DNA of 64,000 nt from Ralstonia pickettii DTP0602 (GCA_000471925.1 CP006667.1:1240001-1304000); one strand, 5' to 3'; shown: positions 7,668 to 16,049, counted from the stretch's first letter. A program made the numbers and translations. The notes: generated by a model not told the origin, from the letters alone.

Positions 7668-8981
7668 TCAGACCAGCACCACCTCGCCGTGGACGGTCTC
7701 CGCCGCGGCCAGTCTGGTGCAGATCGCAATTGCCTCGGCCGCTTCGCCGACCTGCTCCAGGCTGGGCGACGATGGGGCAATGCGCAGCGTGCGGTCATCC
7801 GGGTCGATCCCGCCAGGAAAGGGCGCGCCGGCATCGGTAAGGATCACGCCGGCGTTGCGGCAAAGATCGACAACCCGGCGTGCGGTGCCGGGTACAACAT
7901 CCAGCGTGATGAAGTAGCCGCCGGCGGGCTCGGTCCACGACACCTGAGCGAGCCCGCCCAGGTGCTGCCTGAAGGTCTCGATCACGCGCGCGAAGCGCGG
8001 CGCGAGGATCGCGCGATGCCGGCGCATCAAGGCCTTCAGCCCTGCCTCGTCCCGGAGAAAGCGCACATGGCGGAGCTGGTTGAGCTTGTCCGGCCCGACG
8101 CTGCGGAACGCGGCATGCTTGAGATACCACGCGAGGTTCTGGCTCGAGCTGCCCAGCAGGGCGAGGCCCGCGCCGGCAAAGGTGATCTTGGAGGTCGAGG
8201 CAAAGACCAGCGCACGGTTGGCATGGCCATGCGTCACGCAGAGTTCCGCGAGGTTGGCAATCTCCGTTTCGTGGTCGCCCAAGTGGTGCAGCGCGTAGGC
8301 GTTGTCCCAGAAGATTCGGAAATCCGGCGCGGCCGTCGGCATCGCAGCCAGCGCCCGGACCACCGCGTCGGCGTACACCGTGCCGGTCGGGTTGCTGTAC
8401 TTCGGCACGCACCAGATGCCGCGGATCGACCGGTCCTGCGTCACCAGCGTACGCACGACTTCCATATCGGGGCCGTCGTCGCGCAGCGGCACCGGGATCA
8501 TCCGGATGCCAAAGGCCTCGCACAGCTTGAAATGCCGGTCATAGCCCGGCACGGGGCACAGGAAGGCGATGCCTCCCGCCACGTTCTGCCACGGGCCGTC
8601 ACCGTCGGGCACGCCATTGCGGCACGCATACGCCAGGCAGTCATGCATCAGCGCCAGGCTGGAGTTGCCTTCCACCACGGTGTTCTCCGGCGGCACGCCC
8701 AGTACGCCGGCGAACAGCCGGCGCGCTTCCGGGATGCCCTGCTGCCCCATGTAGTTGCGGCAATCCGTACCCTCCTCGGTGCGGAAGTCGCCGGGGCCGG
8801 GCAGTGCCAGCAGTGCTTCTGACAGCGCAAGCTGTTCGGCGGATGGCACGCCCCGTGCCAGGTTGAGCTTCAGCTGTCTGTCGCGCAGTGCGCGGTATTC
8901 AAGCAGGCAGGTTTCAAGGCCAGGCACGCTGTTCGCCGCCTTCAACTCTTCATCAATCTTGCGTGGCCAGTTCGCTGGCAT
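7668..8981 (-). CDS. PLP-dependent aminotransferase, class I/II fold
   Basis: A 437-residue fold-type I enzyme of the Asp-aminotransferase-like (MocR-related, PF12897-like) group. GIWCVPKYSNPTGTVY is the NPTG motif region, FRIFWDNAYALHHL carries the cofactor-contacting Asp and Tyr, and FASTSKITFAGAGLALLG contains the Schiff-base Lys. GYFITLDVVPG lies near the C-terminus. It starts a two-gene operon with MmgE/PrpD. Its first 17 codons, start region and promoter are a near copy of those of the decarboxylase alpha-subunit gene, so the very N-terminus (PANWPRKIDEELKAAN) may be a grafted segment and not part of the ancestral enzyme. In context it may supply the 2-oxoacid used by the decarboxylase (inference). 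Confidence 0.9.
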   Translation of the reverse strand: MPANWPRKIDEELKAANSVPGLETCLLEYRALRDRQLKLNLARGVPSAEQLALSEALLALPGPGDFRTEEGTDCRNYMGQQGIPEARRLFAGVLGVPPENTVVEGNSSLALMHDCLAYACRNGVPDGDGPWQNVAGGIAFLCPVPGYDRHFKLCEAFGIRMIPVPLRDDGPDMEVVRTLVTQDRSIRGIWCVPKYSNPTGTVYADAVVRALAAMPTAAPDFRIFWDNAYALHHLGDHETEIANLAELCVTHGHANRALVFASTSKITFAGAGLALLGSSSQNLAWYLKHAAFRSVGPDKLNQLRHVRFLRDEAGLKALMRRHRAILAPRFARVIETFRQHLGGLAQVSWTEPAGGYFITLDVVPGTARRVVDLCRNAGVILTDAGAPFPGGIDPDDRTLRIAPSSPSLEQVGEAAEAIAICTRLAAAETVHGEVVLV

Positions 8982-9089
8982 CGTCTTCTCGCTCCGGGCG
9001 GCAGCGCTTTCCCGCGGCCAGGTTCATCCTCGGCCATCGGCCGCTCTGAACCCATCATGGGCGCTCGAATGGCTTCGCGAAAGCGATTT
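8931..9089 (-). repeat. Duplicated promoter, leader and N-terminal coding segment, copy B
   Basis: This is the inverted partner of 3358-3516, of identical length and ungapped. It covers the first 17 codons of the aminotransferase gene, its start, its 5' leader and a candidate CATGAT -10 element at about 9054-9059 on the minus strand. Looser similarity continues upstream to about 9107. The two copies sit at the heads of two separate operons facing each other. Confidence 0.85.
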
Positions 9090-9185
9090 ATTTGGATGGA
9101 TTTACATTCCCATGTGAGATGGTTTTCGTGCGCAGGGAGGCCACCCGCCAAGGCAGGCGGCATGCGGCTTTCCGGGGCGCGGGAA

Positions 9186-10091
9186 CTAGCCTAGCGATGC
9201 AGGCGCGCGCATCCGGGAGAAGTCGCAGCACTCGCGCGCCAGCTCCGCCACCGCGAGGCCAAGGGCGGCCTGTTCGGGATAGATGGCGCAATAGCGAACG
9301 GCAGGGGCGGGCGGGTCGGTCTCTACGATCTGCAGGCGGCCCTGCGCGACTTCGTTGGTGAAGAACTCGCGTGGCAGGCAACTGACGCCGATGCCGGCTT
9401 CGATCAGGCCGGCCAGCGTGATGATGCTGCGGCTGCCGCCGAGCCGGGTCGGCTCGACGCCAACCTGCTCGAACAGCCGCGCGCACAGCGCGGTGATGAT
9501 CGAGGTCCGGTCCTGTTCGATGACCGGCAAGCTCGCGAGCTGCTGCAGCGGAATCACTTCTCCGCGATTGAACGTTCCGGGCGGGCTGAACCAGGCGAAT
9601 TCGACCAGCTCAAGATTGACCCTGGCTGCCGAGCGCGTGACAAAGGCTTCGGGCAGGATGGCCACGTCGAGCTGCCCATCGATGATCTTGTCGCGCAGCA
9701 CCGCGGAGTGGTCGATATGCGGTTGCAGGGTCAGTTGTGGATAGACTGCCCTGACCTTGCGCACCAGCGCAGGAAACCACGACATGGCGACCAGCTCCGT
9801 GACCCCGACGTGCACGACGCGCGGGATATTGCGTGTCGATGCCTGGATCTCCTCGAGGTGCGCAACGCTTTCCAGCAGGTCGGCGCAGAGCAGCATCATC
9901 TCGTGGCCCCTGGGAGTGAGCGTGGCCTTGCGCCCGGCCTGTTCGAACAACGGCGAGGCGGACAGCCGCTCCACCTCCTGCAAGCGCTTGGTGGCGGCGG
10001 ACTGGGTCACGTGCAGCTTGTCGGCGGCGCGTTGCACCGTGCCGAGCCTTGCTACCCAGTAGAACGCCTCGATCTGCTTAATCGTCAGCAT
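9186..10091 (-). CDS. LysR family transcriptional regulator
   Basis: A 301-residue LysR protein with the N-terminal winged helix LTIKQIEAFYWVARLGTVQRA and helix-turn-helix recognition segment KLHVTQSAATKRLQEVE, then a periplasmic-binding-protein-like effector domain beginning at about residue 90 (VVHVGVTELVAMSWFPAL). The start at 10091 is chosen because it begins the DNA-binding domain; it overlaps the end of the upstream LysR gene by 14 bases, which suggests translational coupling. The upstream LysR shares the LGVTEL-x-A-x-x-W-x-P block and the final CDF-x-R, so the two are paralogues. Its position beside the duplicated operon promoters makes those promoters plausible targets. Confidence 0.9.
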   Translation of the reverse strand: MLTIKQIEAFYWVARLGTVQRAADKLHVTQSAATKRLQEVERLSASPLFEQAGRKATLTPRGHEMMLLCADLLESVAHLEEIQASTRNIPRVVHVGVTELVAMSWFPALVRKVRAVYPQLTLQPHIDHSAVLRDKIIDGQLDVAILPEAFVTRSAARVNLELVEFAWFSPPGTFNRGEVIPLQQLASLPVIEQDRTSIITALCARLFEQVGVEPTRLGGSRSIITLAGLIEAGIGVSCLPREFFTNEVAQGRLQIVETDPPAPAVRYCAIYPEQAALGLAVAELARECCDFSRMRAPASLG

Positions 10092-11022
10092 CGCGCAAGG
10101 CTCCGTGCATGGCGGCATCCATGCTTTGCTCGTAAGGCCGCTCGAAGTCACAGGTCTGTTGAGCCAGCGCGGCGATGGTGCGATGGAAGGGCGTGGCCGA
10201 GTCGGCGCGCAGTAACGCCACATAGCGGATGGGCGGCAGGCCGGGGGTGGCGTGGACTTCCCGAAGCAAGCCCTTGTTCACCAGCCCGCGCGACACGACC
10301 ACCGGCAGGTAGACCACGCCGAGCCCGGATACCGCAATACCGCCCAGCGCGGCAATGCTGTTGCTCAGCAACGTGTTCCTCGGTGTCAGGCCGTTCCTGG
10401 CAAACCAGTTTCGCATCAGCACGCCGGCGCCGGATTGGGGCCCCTGCATCAGCAGCGGATACTTGCCGAGCTCTGCCACTTTCATGCGGGTATGGGGCAG
10501 GCCGAGGGTCGGGCTGCAGAACCAGGCGTTCCTGACTTCCGCCAGCCGGGTGCGTAACAGTCCGGTCAGGTCGAATGCGTTCGGCACGACGATCAGGTCA
10601 AGCTGGCCGGTACGCAGGTGGTCATGCAGCGGGACACTGTGCTCGACCTCCAGTTCGACCACGACCTGGGGGAACTGCGAGCGGATCGCATCCACGAACG
10701 AGGGCAGCCAGGTGAGTGCGGTCAGCTCGGTAACGCCGAGCCGCAACTTGCGTACCAGTGCATCCTTGCGCACGAACTGGTCGAGCAGGACGTTGCGTTT
10801 CTTCAGCACGTCACGCGCACGGGCAAGGACCTCGGCCCCCTCCAGCGTCAGCCTGGCCGTGCGACCCGAACGGTCGAACAGCGGGTAGCCGAAACTGGTC
10901 TCAAACTCCTTGATATGCCGGGACACCGCCGACTGGGCGATGTCCAGCTTCTCGGCGGCGGCGTCGAACGACCCCATCTCGCTAATGGCGACGAATGCCT
11001 CCAACTGCTTGAATGTGCTCAC
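10078..11022 (-). CDS. LysR family transcriptional regulator, paralogue of the overlapping gene
   Basis: A 314-residue LysR protein. The DNA-binding domain is STFKQLEAFVAISEMGSFDAAAEKLDIAQSAVSRHIKEFE in sequence order over residues 2-41; the effector domain starts near residue 90 with LRLGVTELTALTWLPSF. It is the first gene of an overlapping pair with the LysR that ends at 9186. Both conserve P-x-AF and similar C-terminal ends, so a tandem duplication is likely. Two different but related regulators on one transcript could form heteromers or divide targets; this is inference. Confidence 0.9.
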   Translation of the reverse strand: MSTFKQLEAFVAISEMGSFDAAAEKLDIAQSAVSRHIKEFETSFGYPLFDRSGRTARLTLEGAEVLARARDVLKKRNVLLDQFVRKDALVRKLRLGVTELTALTWLPSFVDAIRSQFPQVVVELEVEHSVPLHDHLRTGQLDLIVVPNAFDLTGLLRTRLAEVRNAWFCSPTLGLPHTRMKVAELGKYPLLMQGPQSGAGVLMRNWFARNGLTPRNTLLSNSIAALGGIAVSGLGVVYLPVVVSRGLVNKGLLREVHATPGLPPIRYVALLRADSATPFHRTIAALAQQTCDFERPYEQSMDAAMHGALRDADD

Positions 11023-11103
11023 CTGCCGCTCCGCGTCATGCTGATCGTCTCATCAGTTTATGGAATGGGGCCGGAGCTGATTCTATCTCAAATAGTCGGC
11101 GCT

Positions 11104-11997
11104 TCAGGGCGCAAGCTGGCGGATGAACAGTTCGGCCAACAGCCGCGCTGACGTGCCAAGCGGCATGGCGCGCAGCCGGATGATGCCGGCCTGCATGGGC
11201 GGCGGCAACGGAGACAAGGACGTGAATGCCTGCATGCCGGTGCCGTACATCGGATCCGCAAGCAGCCGCGTCGGACAGAAGCCGATCGCGTCCGTGCGTC
11301 GCATCAGCTCCGTCATCAGCGTTGGCGACGTGCATCGCGTGATGTGGCGTGGCACGGGCAGGGCGCTGGCGCGCAACCACTCGAGCAGGGTTTCGCTCTG
11401 GCTGCCGGGCGAGAGGTTGAGGGTCCAGGGTGCATCCTGCAGGTCGTGCCAGCGAGTCGCGCCGGCGAGCGGGTGACCGGCTCTTCCTGCGGGGACGGCA
11501 CTGACCTCCAGCAGCGGCTCGAACATGAGCTCATGCGGCAGGTCAGCCGGATTGGCGATCGCGATCGCAAAGTCGAGGCGGCCTTCGGTCAGTCCGGGAA
11601 TCAGCTCGGCAAGGAAGCCCTCGCTCAATGACAGGCGTGCGTCGGGCTGCCGGGTGTTGAAGGCCTGCCAGACGCGCGGCAGCACATCCATTGCCAGCAG
11701 CGGCGTGACGGCGGCTGCAACGAGCGCGCCGGCACCGCCCTGCAAGGTGCGTATCTCATCCCGGGCCTTCTCCAGCGAAGCCAGGGCAAGCCGCGCATTG
11801 GTCAGCAGCACCCGTCCGGCAGCGGTGAACTCGACGCCCTTGTAGCTCCGTACCAGCAGTTCAGTCCCGACATCTTCCTCGAGTTCGCGCAACGCCTTGG
11901 TCAGCGCACTCTGGCTGAGATGCAGCTGGCGTGCGGCGGCGCGGATCGTGCCGCTTTCGGCAACCTGGATAAAGGCTCTGAGTTGATGCTGGCGCAT
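11104..11997 (-). CDS. LysR family transcriptional regulator (probable regulator of the M20/Bug genes)
   Basis: A LysR protein of 297 residues from the ATG at 11997, which opens the DNA-binding domain (RQHQLRAFIQVAESGTIRAA and LHLSQSALTKALRELEEDVG). An upstream in-frame start at 12036 would add 13 non-conserved residues. The gene is divergent from the M20 amidohydrolase gene at 12131, the classical arrangement in which a LysR protein controls its neighbour. A perfect 10-bp inverted repeat lies in the intergenic region. The effector domain ends with a PLGTSARLLAELFIRQL segment typical of the family. Confidence 0.9.
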   Translation of the reverse strand: MRQHQLRAFIQVAESGTIRAAARQLHLSQSALTKALRELEEDVGTELLVRSYKGVEFTAAGRVLLTNARLALASLEKARDEIRTLQGGAGALVAAAVTPLLAMDVLPRVWQAFNTRQPDARLSLSEGFLAELIPGLTEGRLDFAIAIANPADLPHELMFEPLLEVSAVPAGRAGHPLAGATRWHDLQDAPWTLNLSPGSQSETLLEWLRASALPVPRHITRCTSPTLMTELMRRTDAIGFCPTRLLADPMYGTGMQAFTSLSPLPPPMQAGIIRLRAMPLGTSARLLAELFIRQLAP

Positions 11998-12027
11998 GGG
12001 GCGGGGTGTCGTTTGGTCAGGGTATCT

Positions 12028-12050
12028 GGTGAACACCAGAGGTGTTCACC
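12028..12050. promoter_or_regulatory. Perfect 10-bp inverted repeat, candidate operator between LysR and M20 genes
   Basis: Left arm GGTGAACACC at 12028-12037 and right arm GGTGTTCACC at 12041-12050 are exact reverse complements separated by three bases. The site lies 31 bases upstream of the LysR start codon and 80 bases before the M20 start codon. Its position fits control of both divergent genes. Confidence 0.6.
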
Positions 12051-12130
12051 TCGGAAAATATATCGCTAATTGGCTTTCAGCCTGGCGCCATATGATGGTT
12101 CGTATCCCGAACCGTGTGGAATCCCCGACG

Positions 12131-13342
12131 ATGCAAGACACAGCCCGCAGCATTCCCGACCTTGAAGGCATGACGGCCTGGCGCCGTGGCTTCCATAGCC
12201 ATCCGGAACTCGGTTTCGAGGAATTCCAGACCAGTGCCTTCGTCGCCGGCAAGCTCGCCGAGTGGGGCTATGACGTCACAACCGGCATTGCCGGCACCGG
12301 CCTGGTGGGACGTCTGCGCTTTGGCGCAGGCGGCAGGCAGCTGGGGTTGCGTGCGGAAATGGACGCGCTGCCGATCCAGGAGGCAACGGGGCTGCCCTGG
12401 GCCAGCCGGATCCCCGGCAAGATGCATGGCTGTGGCCACGACGGCCATACGGCCATGCTGCTGGGCGCGGCACAGGCATTGGCGGCCTTGCACCAGCGCG
12501 GGGTGGGCTGGGCGGGCACCCTGAACCTCATCTTCCAGCCGGCCGAGGAGCTGGGAGGTGCCGGCGGCGCCCGGCGCATGATGAATGAGCAGCTCTTCGA
12601 GCGCTTTCCTTGCGACGCTGTCTTTGCCATGCATAACTATCCGGGCCGTCCGGTCGGGCACTTCTACGTACGGGAAGGCGCGTTCATGGCCTCGTCCGAC
12701 CGCGCCGTCATTACCTTCCACGGTGTCGGCGGCCATGGCGCGATGCCGCATCTTGCCGTCGATCCGACGGTCGCCGCGTCGGCCACGGTGATGGCGCTGC
12801 AGAGTATCGTGGCTCGCAATGTGGATCCGCAGGCTGCGGCGGTGATCACCGTCGGGCGCCTGCAGGCTGGCACGGCCTACAACATCATCCCGGAATCCGC
12901 CGAACTGGAGCTGAGTATCCGCACGCTCCTGCCAGAGGTGCGCGACCTGCTTGAGCAGCGCATCCGCGAGGTTGTTGAAGGCCAGGCCCGGAGCTTCGGC
13001 CTGAACCACTCGATTACCTATGAGCGCGGTTATCCGGTGCTGGTCAACGCCGCCGCAGAAACACAGCTCGCCGCGCGCGTGGCCCGCAAGCTTTACGGGG
13101 CGGACCGCGTCAACGACGACGCCACGCCGCTTTGCGCCAGCGAGGACTTTGCCTACATGCTGGCCGAGCGCCCCGGCTGCTACCTGATGATCGGCAATGG
13201 CGACAACGGGCATGCCGGAGGCGTACCGACCGGCCCGTGCAGCGTGCACAACCCCTCGTTCGATTTCAACGACCGCTGCCTGGATACGGGCGCGGCATTC
13301 TGGGTGGCGCTGGCCACCGAGTTCTTCAACCCCACTGCCTGA
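12131..13342 (+). CDS. M20 family amidohydrolase (hippurate hydrolase/IAA-amino acid hydrolase-like)
   Basis: A metallopeptidase-fold enzyme of 403 residues expected to hydrolyse an N-acyl or N-aroyl amino acid. The metal site and family motifs are visible: FHSHPELGFEEFQTS near the N-terminus, GCGHDGHTAMLLGAA, the Glu pair in FQPAEELGGAGGARRM, the His in MHNYPGRPVG, the dimerisation-domain segment VGGHGAMPHLAVDP and the late SEDFAYMLAERPG with GPCSVHNPSFDFND. The start at 12131 gives the normal family length; upstream in-frame ATGs at 12092 and 12095 are possible. It probably forms a transcript with the Bug binding protein gene, which begins 5 bases after its stop, so the two may handle the same compound. 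Confidence 0.88.
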   Translation: MQDTARSIPDLEGMTAWRRGFHSHPELGFEEFQTSAFVAGKLAEWGYDVTTGIAGTGLVGRLRFGAGGRQLGLRAEMDALPIQEATGLPWASRIPGKMHGCGHDGHTAMLLGAAQALAALHQRGVGWAGTLNLIFQPAEELGGAGGARRMMNEQLFERFPCDAVFAMHNYPGRPVGHFYVREGAFMASSDRAVITFHGVGGHGAMPHLAVDPTVAASATVMALQSIVARNVDPQAAAVITVGRLQAGTAYNIIPESAELELSIRTLLPEVRDLLEQRIREVVEGQARSFGLNHSITYERGYPVLVNAAAETQLAARVARKLYGADRVNDDATPLCASEDFAYMLAERPGCYLMIGNGDNGHAGGVPTGPCSVHNPSFDFNDRCLDTGAAFWVALATEFFNPTA

Positions 13343-13347
13343 CTGAC

Positions 13348-14337
13348 ATGAACCTGATCCGCAAGCTCCTGGCCAGTTGCACACTTGCCGCAGCCGCCAT
13401 CGCGCCCGCGATGGCGGGCGCGGCCGACGCGTATCCAGCCAAGCCCGTCATCCTGATGGTCCCGTATCCTGCGGGTGGCCTTTCCGATTCGATTGCGCGC
13501 AGCCTGAACACCCGTTTGTCCAAGGCCCTGGGTCAGCCGGTCCTGGTGGATAATCTCGGCGGCGTCAGCGGTGCGATTGCGGCGCAGAAGGTGCTGAATG
13601 CCCCGGCAGACGGGTACATGATCTTTCTCGGCTCACCGAACGAGGTCATCCTGTCGCCGCTGTCCAATGCAGCGGTCAAGCTGCGCACCGAGGATTTCCA
13701 GCTACTCACGCCGGTCACAGTCAACCAGCTCGTAATGATTGCGCGGCCCGACCTGCCGGTGCGCACCGTTGACGAACTCATCGCCCTCGCCAGGGCCAAC
13801 CCTGCAAAGCCCCTGACCTACGGCAGCGTTGGTCCGGGTTCCATGTATCACCTGGTCACCGAAGACATGGCGAAAAAGACGCGTATCGGCGTGAGCCATA
13901 TTCCGTACAAGGGCATGGCACCCCTGATGCAGGATCTGGCCGGCAAGAATGTCGACTTCGCCATCCTGCCCTATGCCACGAGCTTTCGCGGCCTCGCGGA
14001 TCAAGGCCGGCTGAAGCTCGTCGGCTGGGCCGGGAACCGTCGCAGCAAAGTGGATCCGGCCATTCCCGCATTTGGCGAAGGCACGCTGCTCAAGGATTTC
14101 GACCAGGCTACCTGGAGCGGCATCATGGTCCGGCAAGGCACGCCTGCAGCGGTGGTCGCCCGCTTGCACCAGGCACTGGTCGAAACCCTGCAGGATCCCC
14201 AGGTGGTCCGTGGCCTGGAAGCCACTGGCGCGGAGGTCGCCAGGGTGAGCTCGGTGGAGGAGGCGCAGCGCTTCCTGCAAGCCGAGACCACCAAGTTCCG
14301 CACGATGGCCAAGCGCATTGACCTTCAGCCTCGGTAG
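13348..14337 (+). CDS. Tripartite tricarboxylate transporter substrate-binding protein (Bug family)
   Basis: A periplasmic solute-binding protein of 329 residues. The first 25 or so residues form a Sec signal peptide (MNLIRKLLASCTLAAAAIAP, then AMAGAADA), followed by the family hallmark YPAKPVILMVPYPAGGLSDS and VDNLGGVSGAIAAQKV. Later segments include TYGSVGPGSMYHL and HIPYKGMAPLMQDL. No TctA or TctB membrane genes are nearby, so like most Bug proteins in Burkholderiaceae it may work as an orphan receptor. It is almost certainly co-transcribed with the M20 hydrolase, which suggests binding of an acylated amino acid or carboxylate (inference). Confidence 0.93.
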   Translation: MNLIRKLLASCTLAAAAIAPAMAGAADAYPAKPVILMVPYPAGGLSDSIARSLNTRLSKALGQPVLVDNLGGVSGAIAAQKVLNAPADGYMIFLGSPNEVILSPLSNAAVKLRTEDFQLLTPVTVNQLVMIARPDLPVRTVDELIALARANPAKPLTYGSVGPGSMYHLVTEDMAKKTRIGVSHIPYKGMAPLMQDLAGKNVDFAILPYATSFRGLADQGRLKLVGWAGNRRSKVDPAIPAFGEGTLLKDFDQATWSGIMVRQGTPAAVVARLHQALVETLQDPQVVRGLEATGAEVARVSSVEEAQRFLQAETTKFRTMAKRIDLQPR

Positions 14338-14506
14338 TCGAACCAGCCCTGCGCGGGCGGCTTGAGCGACGAGCACGGCCTGAAGTTCGGGACGGATCGG
14401 TGTGGCAGGCTTGGCATCGATCTATAGCATGATGTTGCGGGTGTCGCCTCCCGGAAATGGTGGAATCAAGGTTTACCTCTCCGAAAGCATTGTGTGTCGT
14501 CGTGAA

Positions 14507-14549
14507 TATATGTCATGATCTTGACGTATATGGTGGCCGGGCTTAAGAT
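14507..14549 (+). promoter_or_regulatory. Sigma-70 promoter overlapped by a MarR-type operator, site 1
   Basis: An imperfect 24-bp palindrome at 14507-14530 has 10 of 12 paired positions, with right half TCTTGACGTATA identical to that of a second site at 16361-16384. The -35 element TTGACG (14521-14526) lies inside the operator and is followed after 17 bases by TAAGAT (14544-14549). A repressor bound here would block RNA polymerase. The site lies about 130 bases upstream of the enoyl-CoA isomerase gene. The rest of the 14338-14677 gap shows no gene. Confidence 0.75.
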
Positions 14550-14677
14550 GCATTGGCACTGGGCGGCATGGGCGATCACGAGTCCGGGAGATCCCCCGCG
14601 AGATTGACGGTTCCAGTGCCATGCAGCGAATCCGGATTCACGACACCTTGGCCGACCTCGGAAGACAGGAGCTCACC

Positions 14678-15472
14678 GTGCACTTCACCAACATCGATTT
14701 GACGCTCCTGGACGGAGTGGCCACGATCACGCTGAACCGGCCCGACAAGCTGAACAGCCTCAATGAAGAAATCATGGTGGAACTCAGCCGCGCACTGGCG
14801 GCTGTCGAGGGAAATGCCGAAGTTCGGGTCCTGGTCCTGACCGGAGCCGGGCGCGCCTTCTGCGCAGGCCAGGACCTGGCCGATCCGGCCATGCAGGTGG
14901 TCGATGGCAAGCTGCCTGACATCGGCGCACTGGTGGAGCGGCACTTCAAGCCGATGGTGATGCGCCTGCAGAATCTCCAGGTGCCGACCATTGCGGCGGT
15001 GAATGGCCTCGCGGCCGGCGGCGGCGCATCGCTGGCACTGGCATGCGACCTGGTCGTGGCGGCGAAATCGGCCTATTTCCTGCAGGCGTTTTCCCGGATC
15101 GGGCTGACGCCGGATACCGGCAGCACCTGGTTCTTGGTGCACAAGGTGGGGATGCAGCGGGCGCTCGGTCTCGCTTACCTGGCTGACAAGCTGCCCGCCG
15201 AAAAAGCAGCGGAGTGGGGTTTGATCTGGCAGGTGTTCGACGACGCGCAATTCGAGGCGGAGGCAGATCGCCTCGCAGCCCAGGTGGCCGCCATGCCGAC
15301 CAAGGCCCTGGTGCGAACGCGCCAGCTGATGCACGCTGCCCGCGGCCATACCCTGGAGCAGCAGCTTTCGATGGAAGCCACCTTCATTCGGGAAATGGGC
15401 TGGAGTGAGGACTACCAGGAAGGCGTAAAGGCCTTTGCTGAGAAACGCCCCGCCAAATTCACGGGCTGCTAG
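14678..15472 (+). CDS. Enoyl-CoA hydratase/isomerase family protein, PaaG-like
   Basis: A crotonase-fold protein of 264 residues. It contains TLNRPDKLNSLNEEI, the oxyanion-hole segment FCAGQDLADP, ANGLAAGGGASLALACDL-type second oxyanion strand (here VNGLAAGGGASLALACD) and ISRIGLTPDTGSTWFL-like RIGLTPDTGSTWFLVHKVG. The first hydratase Glu is replaced (GGGAS in place of GGGxE) while the Asp in TPDTGS is retained, a pattern of isomerases such as PaaG (oxepin-CoA forming). I chose the GTG at 14678 because AGGAG precedes it and it gives the usual length; an ATG at 14621 lacks a good ribosome-binding site. It lies next to the MarR gene and under the same operator type as the ring cluster. Confidence 0.8.
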   Translation: MHFTNIDLTLLDGVATITLNRPDKLNSLNEEIMVELSRALAAVEGNAEVRVLVLTGAGRAFCAGQDLADPAMQVVDGKLPDIGALVERHFKPMVMRLQNLQVPTIAAVNGLAAGGGASLALACDLVVAAKSAYFLQAFSRIGLTPDTGSTWFLVHKVGMQRALGLAYLADKLPAEKAAEWGLIWQVFDDAQFEAEADRLAAQVAAMPTKALVRTRQLMHAARGHTLEQQLSMEATFIREMGWSEDYQEGVKAFAEKRPAKFTGC

Positions 15473-15527
15473 GCTGACCCGCTTTCCACTTCCTTGTCAG
15501 GCCGTCGCGTTGCCTTGCCTGCCGTGC

Positions 15528-16049
15528 TCAGTCATGCGCAGGCGTGACCGCCTGCTCGAGATCGTCGCCCGAAGCCTCTTCGTCAAGGCTCACACTCGCC
15601 ATCCCTGCATTGAGCTGGTTCAGGAAGTGAACGAGTGACACCTTGTCATCGAAGCGGAAGCTCGTGAGCGCCTGGCGATAGAACTCATAAATCTTCGGCT
15701 GAAGGCCGTTCCAGAATTCCCGCCCTTTCGGCGTCAGCACGACCTTCTTTGCGCGCCTGTCGACTGTGTCCGCAACGCGCAGGACGTGGTCGTCGCGCTC
15801 CAGCCGCTTCAGGACGCCGTCCAGGCTCTGCCGACTCACGACCAGGTACTCCGCAAGATCGGAGAACGACATGCCGTCCGCCACTTGCGAGCGCGACAGC
15901 GCGCCCAGGACGGACCACTGGACCGTGGTGATGCCGAGCGTCTTGATCGTCTGCCTGTCCAGCGTATTGCCCGCCTGGAACAAGCGAAAGAACAGCCGGT
16001 TGTGGACTGACGAGACGGACTGGTCGTACGAGGGATCGAAGTTTGTCAT
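15528..16049 (-). CDS. MarR family transcriptional regulator, BadR-like
   Basis: A 173-residue winged-helix repressor. The core shows TLGITTVQWSVLGALSRSQ, the recognition helix LAEYLVVSRQSLDGVLKRLE and the wing VADTVDRRAKKVVLTPKGRE, the DR-x-x-K-x-V-x-LT-x-x-G signature of MarR proteins. The gene lies between two palindromic operators that share a 12-base half-site. In Rhodopseudomonas palustris the MarR protein BadR controls cyclohexanecarboxylate genes (badHI, badK, aliAB), so the location beside badH and badI homologues suggests the same role and a CoA-thioester effector. The orthology is inferred from context, not shown. Confidence 0.88.
   Translation of the reverse strand: MTNFDPSYDQSVSSVHNRLFFRLFQAGNTLDRQTIKTLGITTVQWSVLGALSRSQVADGMSFSDLAEYLVVSRQSLDGVLKRLERDDHVLRVADTVDRRAKKVVLTPKGREFWNGLQPKIYEFYRQALTSFRFDDKVSLVHFLNQLNAGMASVSLDEEASGDDLEQAVTPAHD

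Noticed and set aside
14338..14677. A sigma-54 promoter near 14552-14570 (TGGCAC present)
   Set aside because: TGGCAC occurs, but no TTGC follows at the required spacing.
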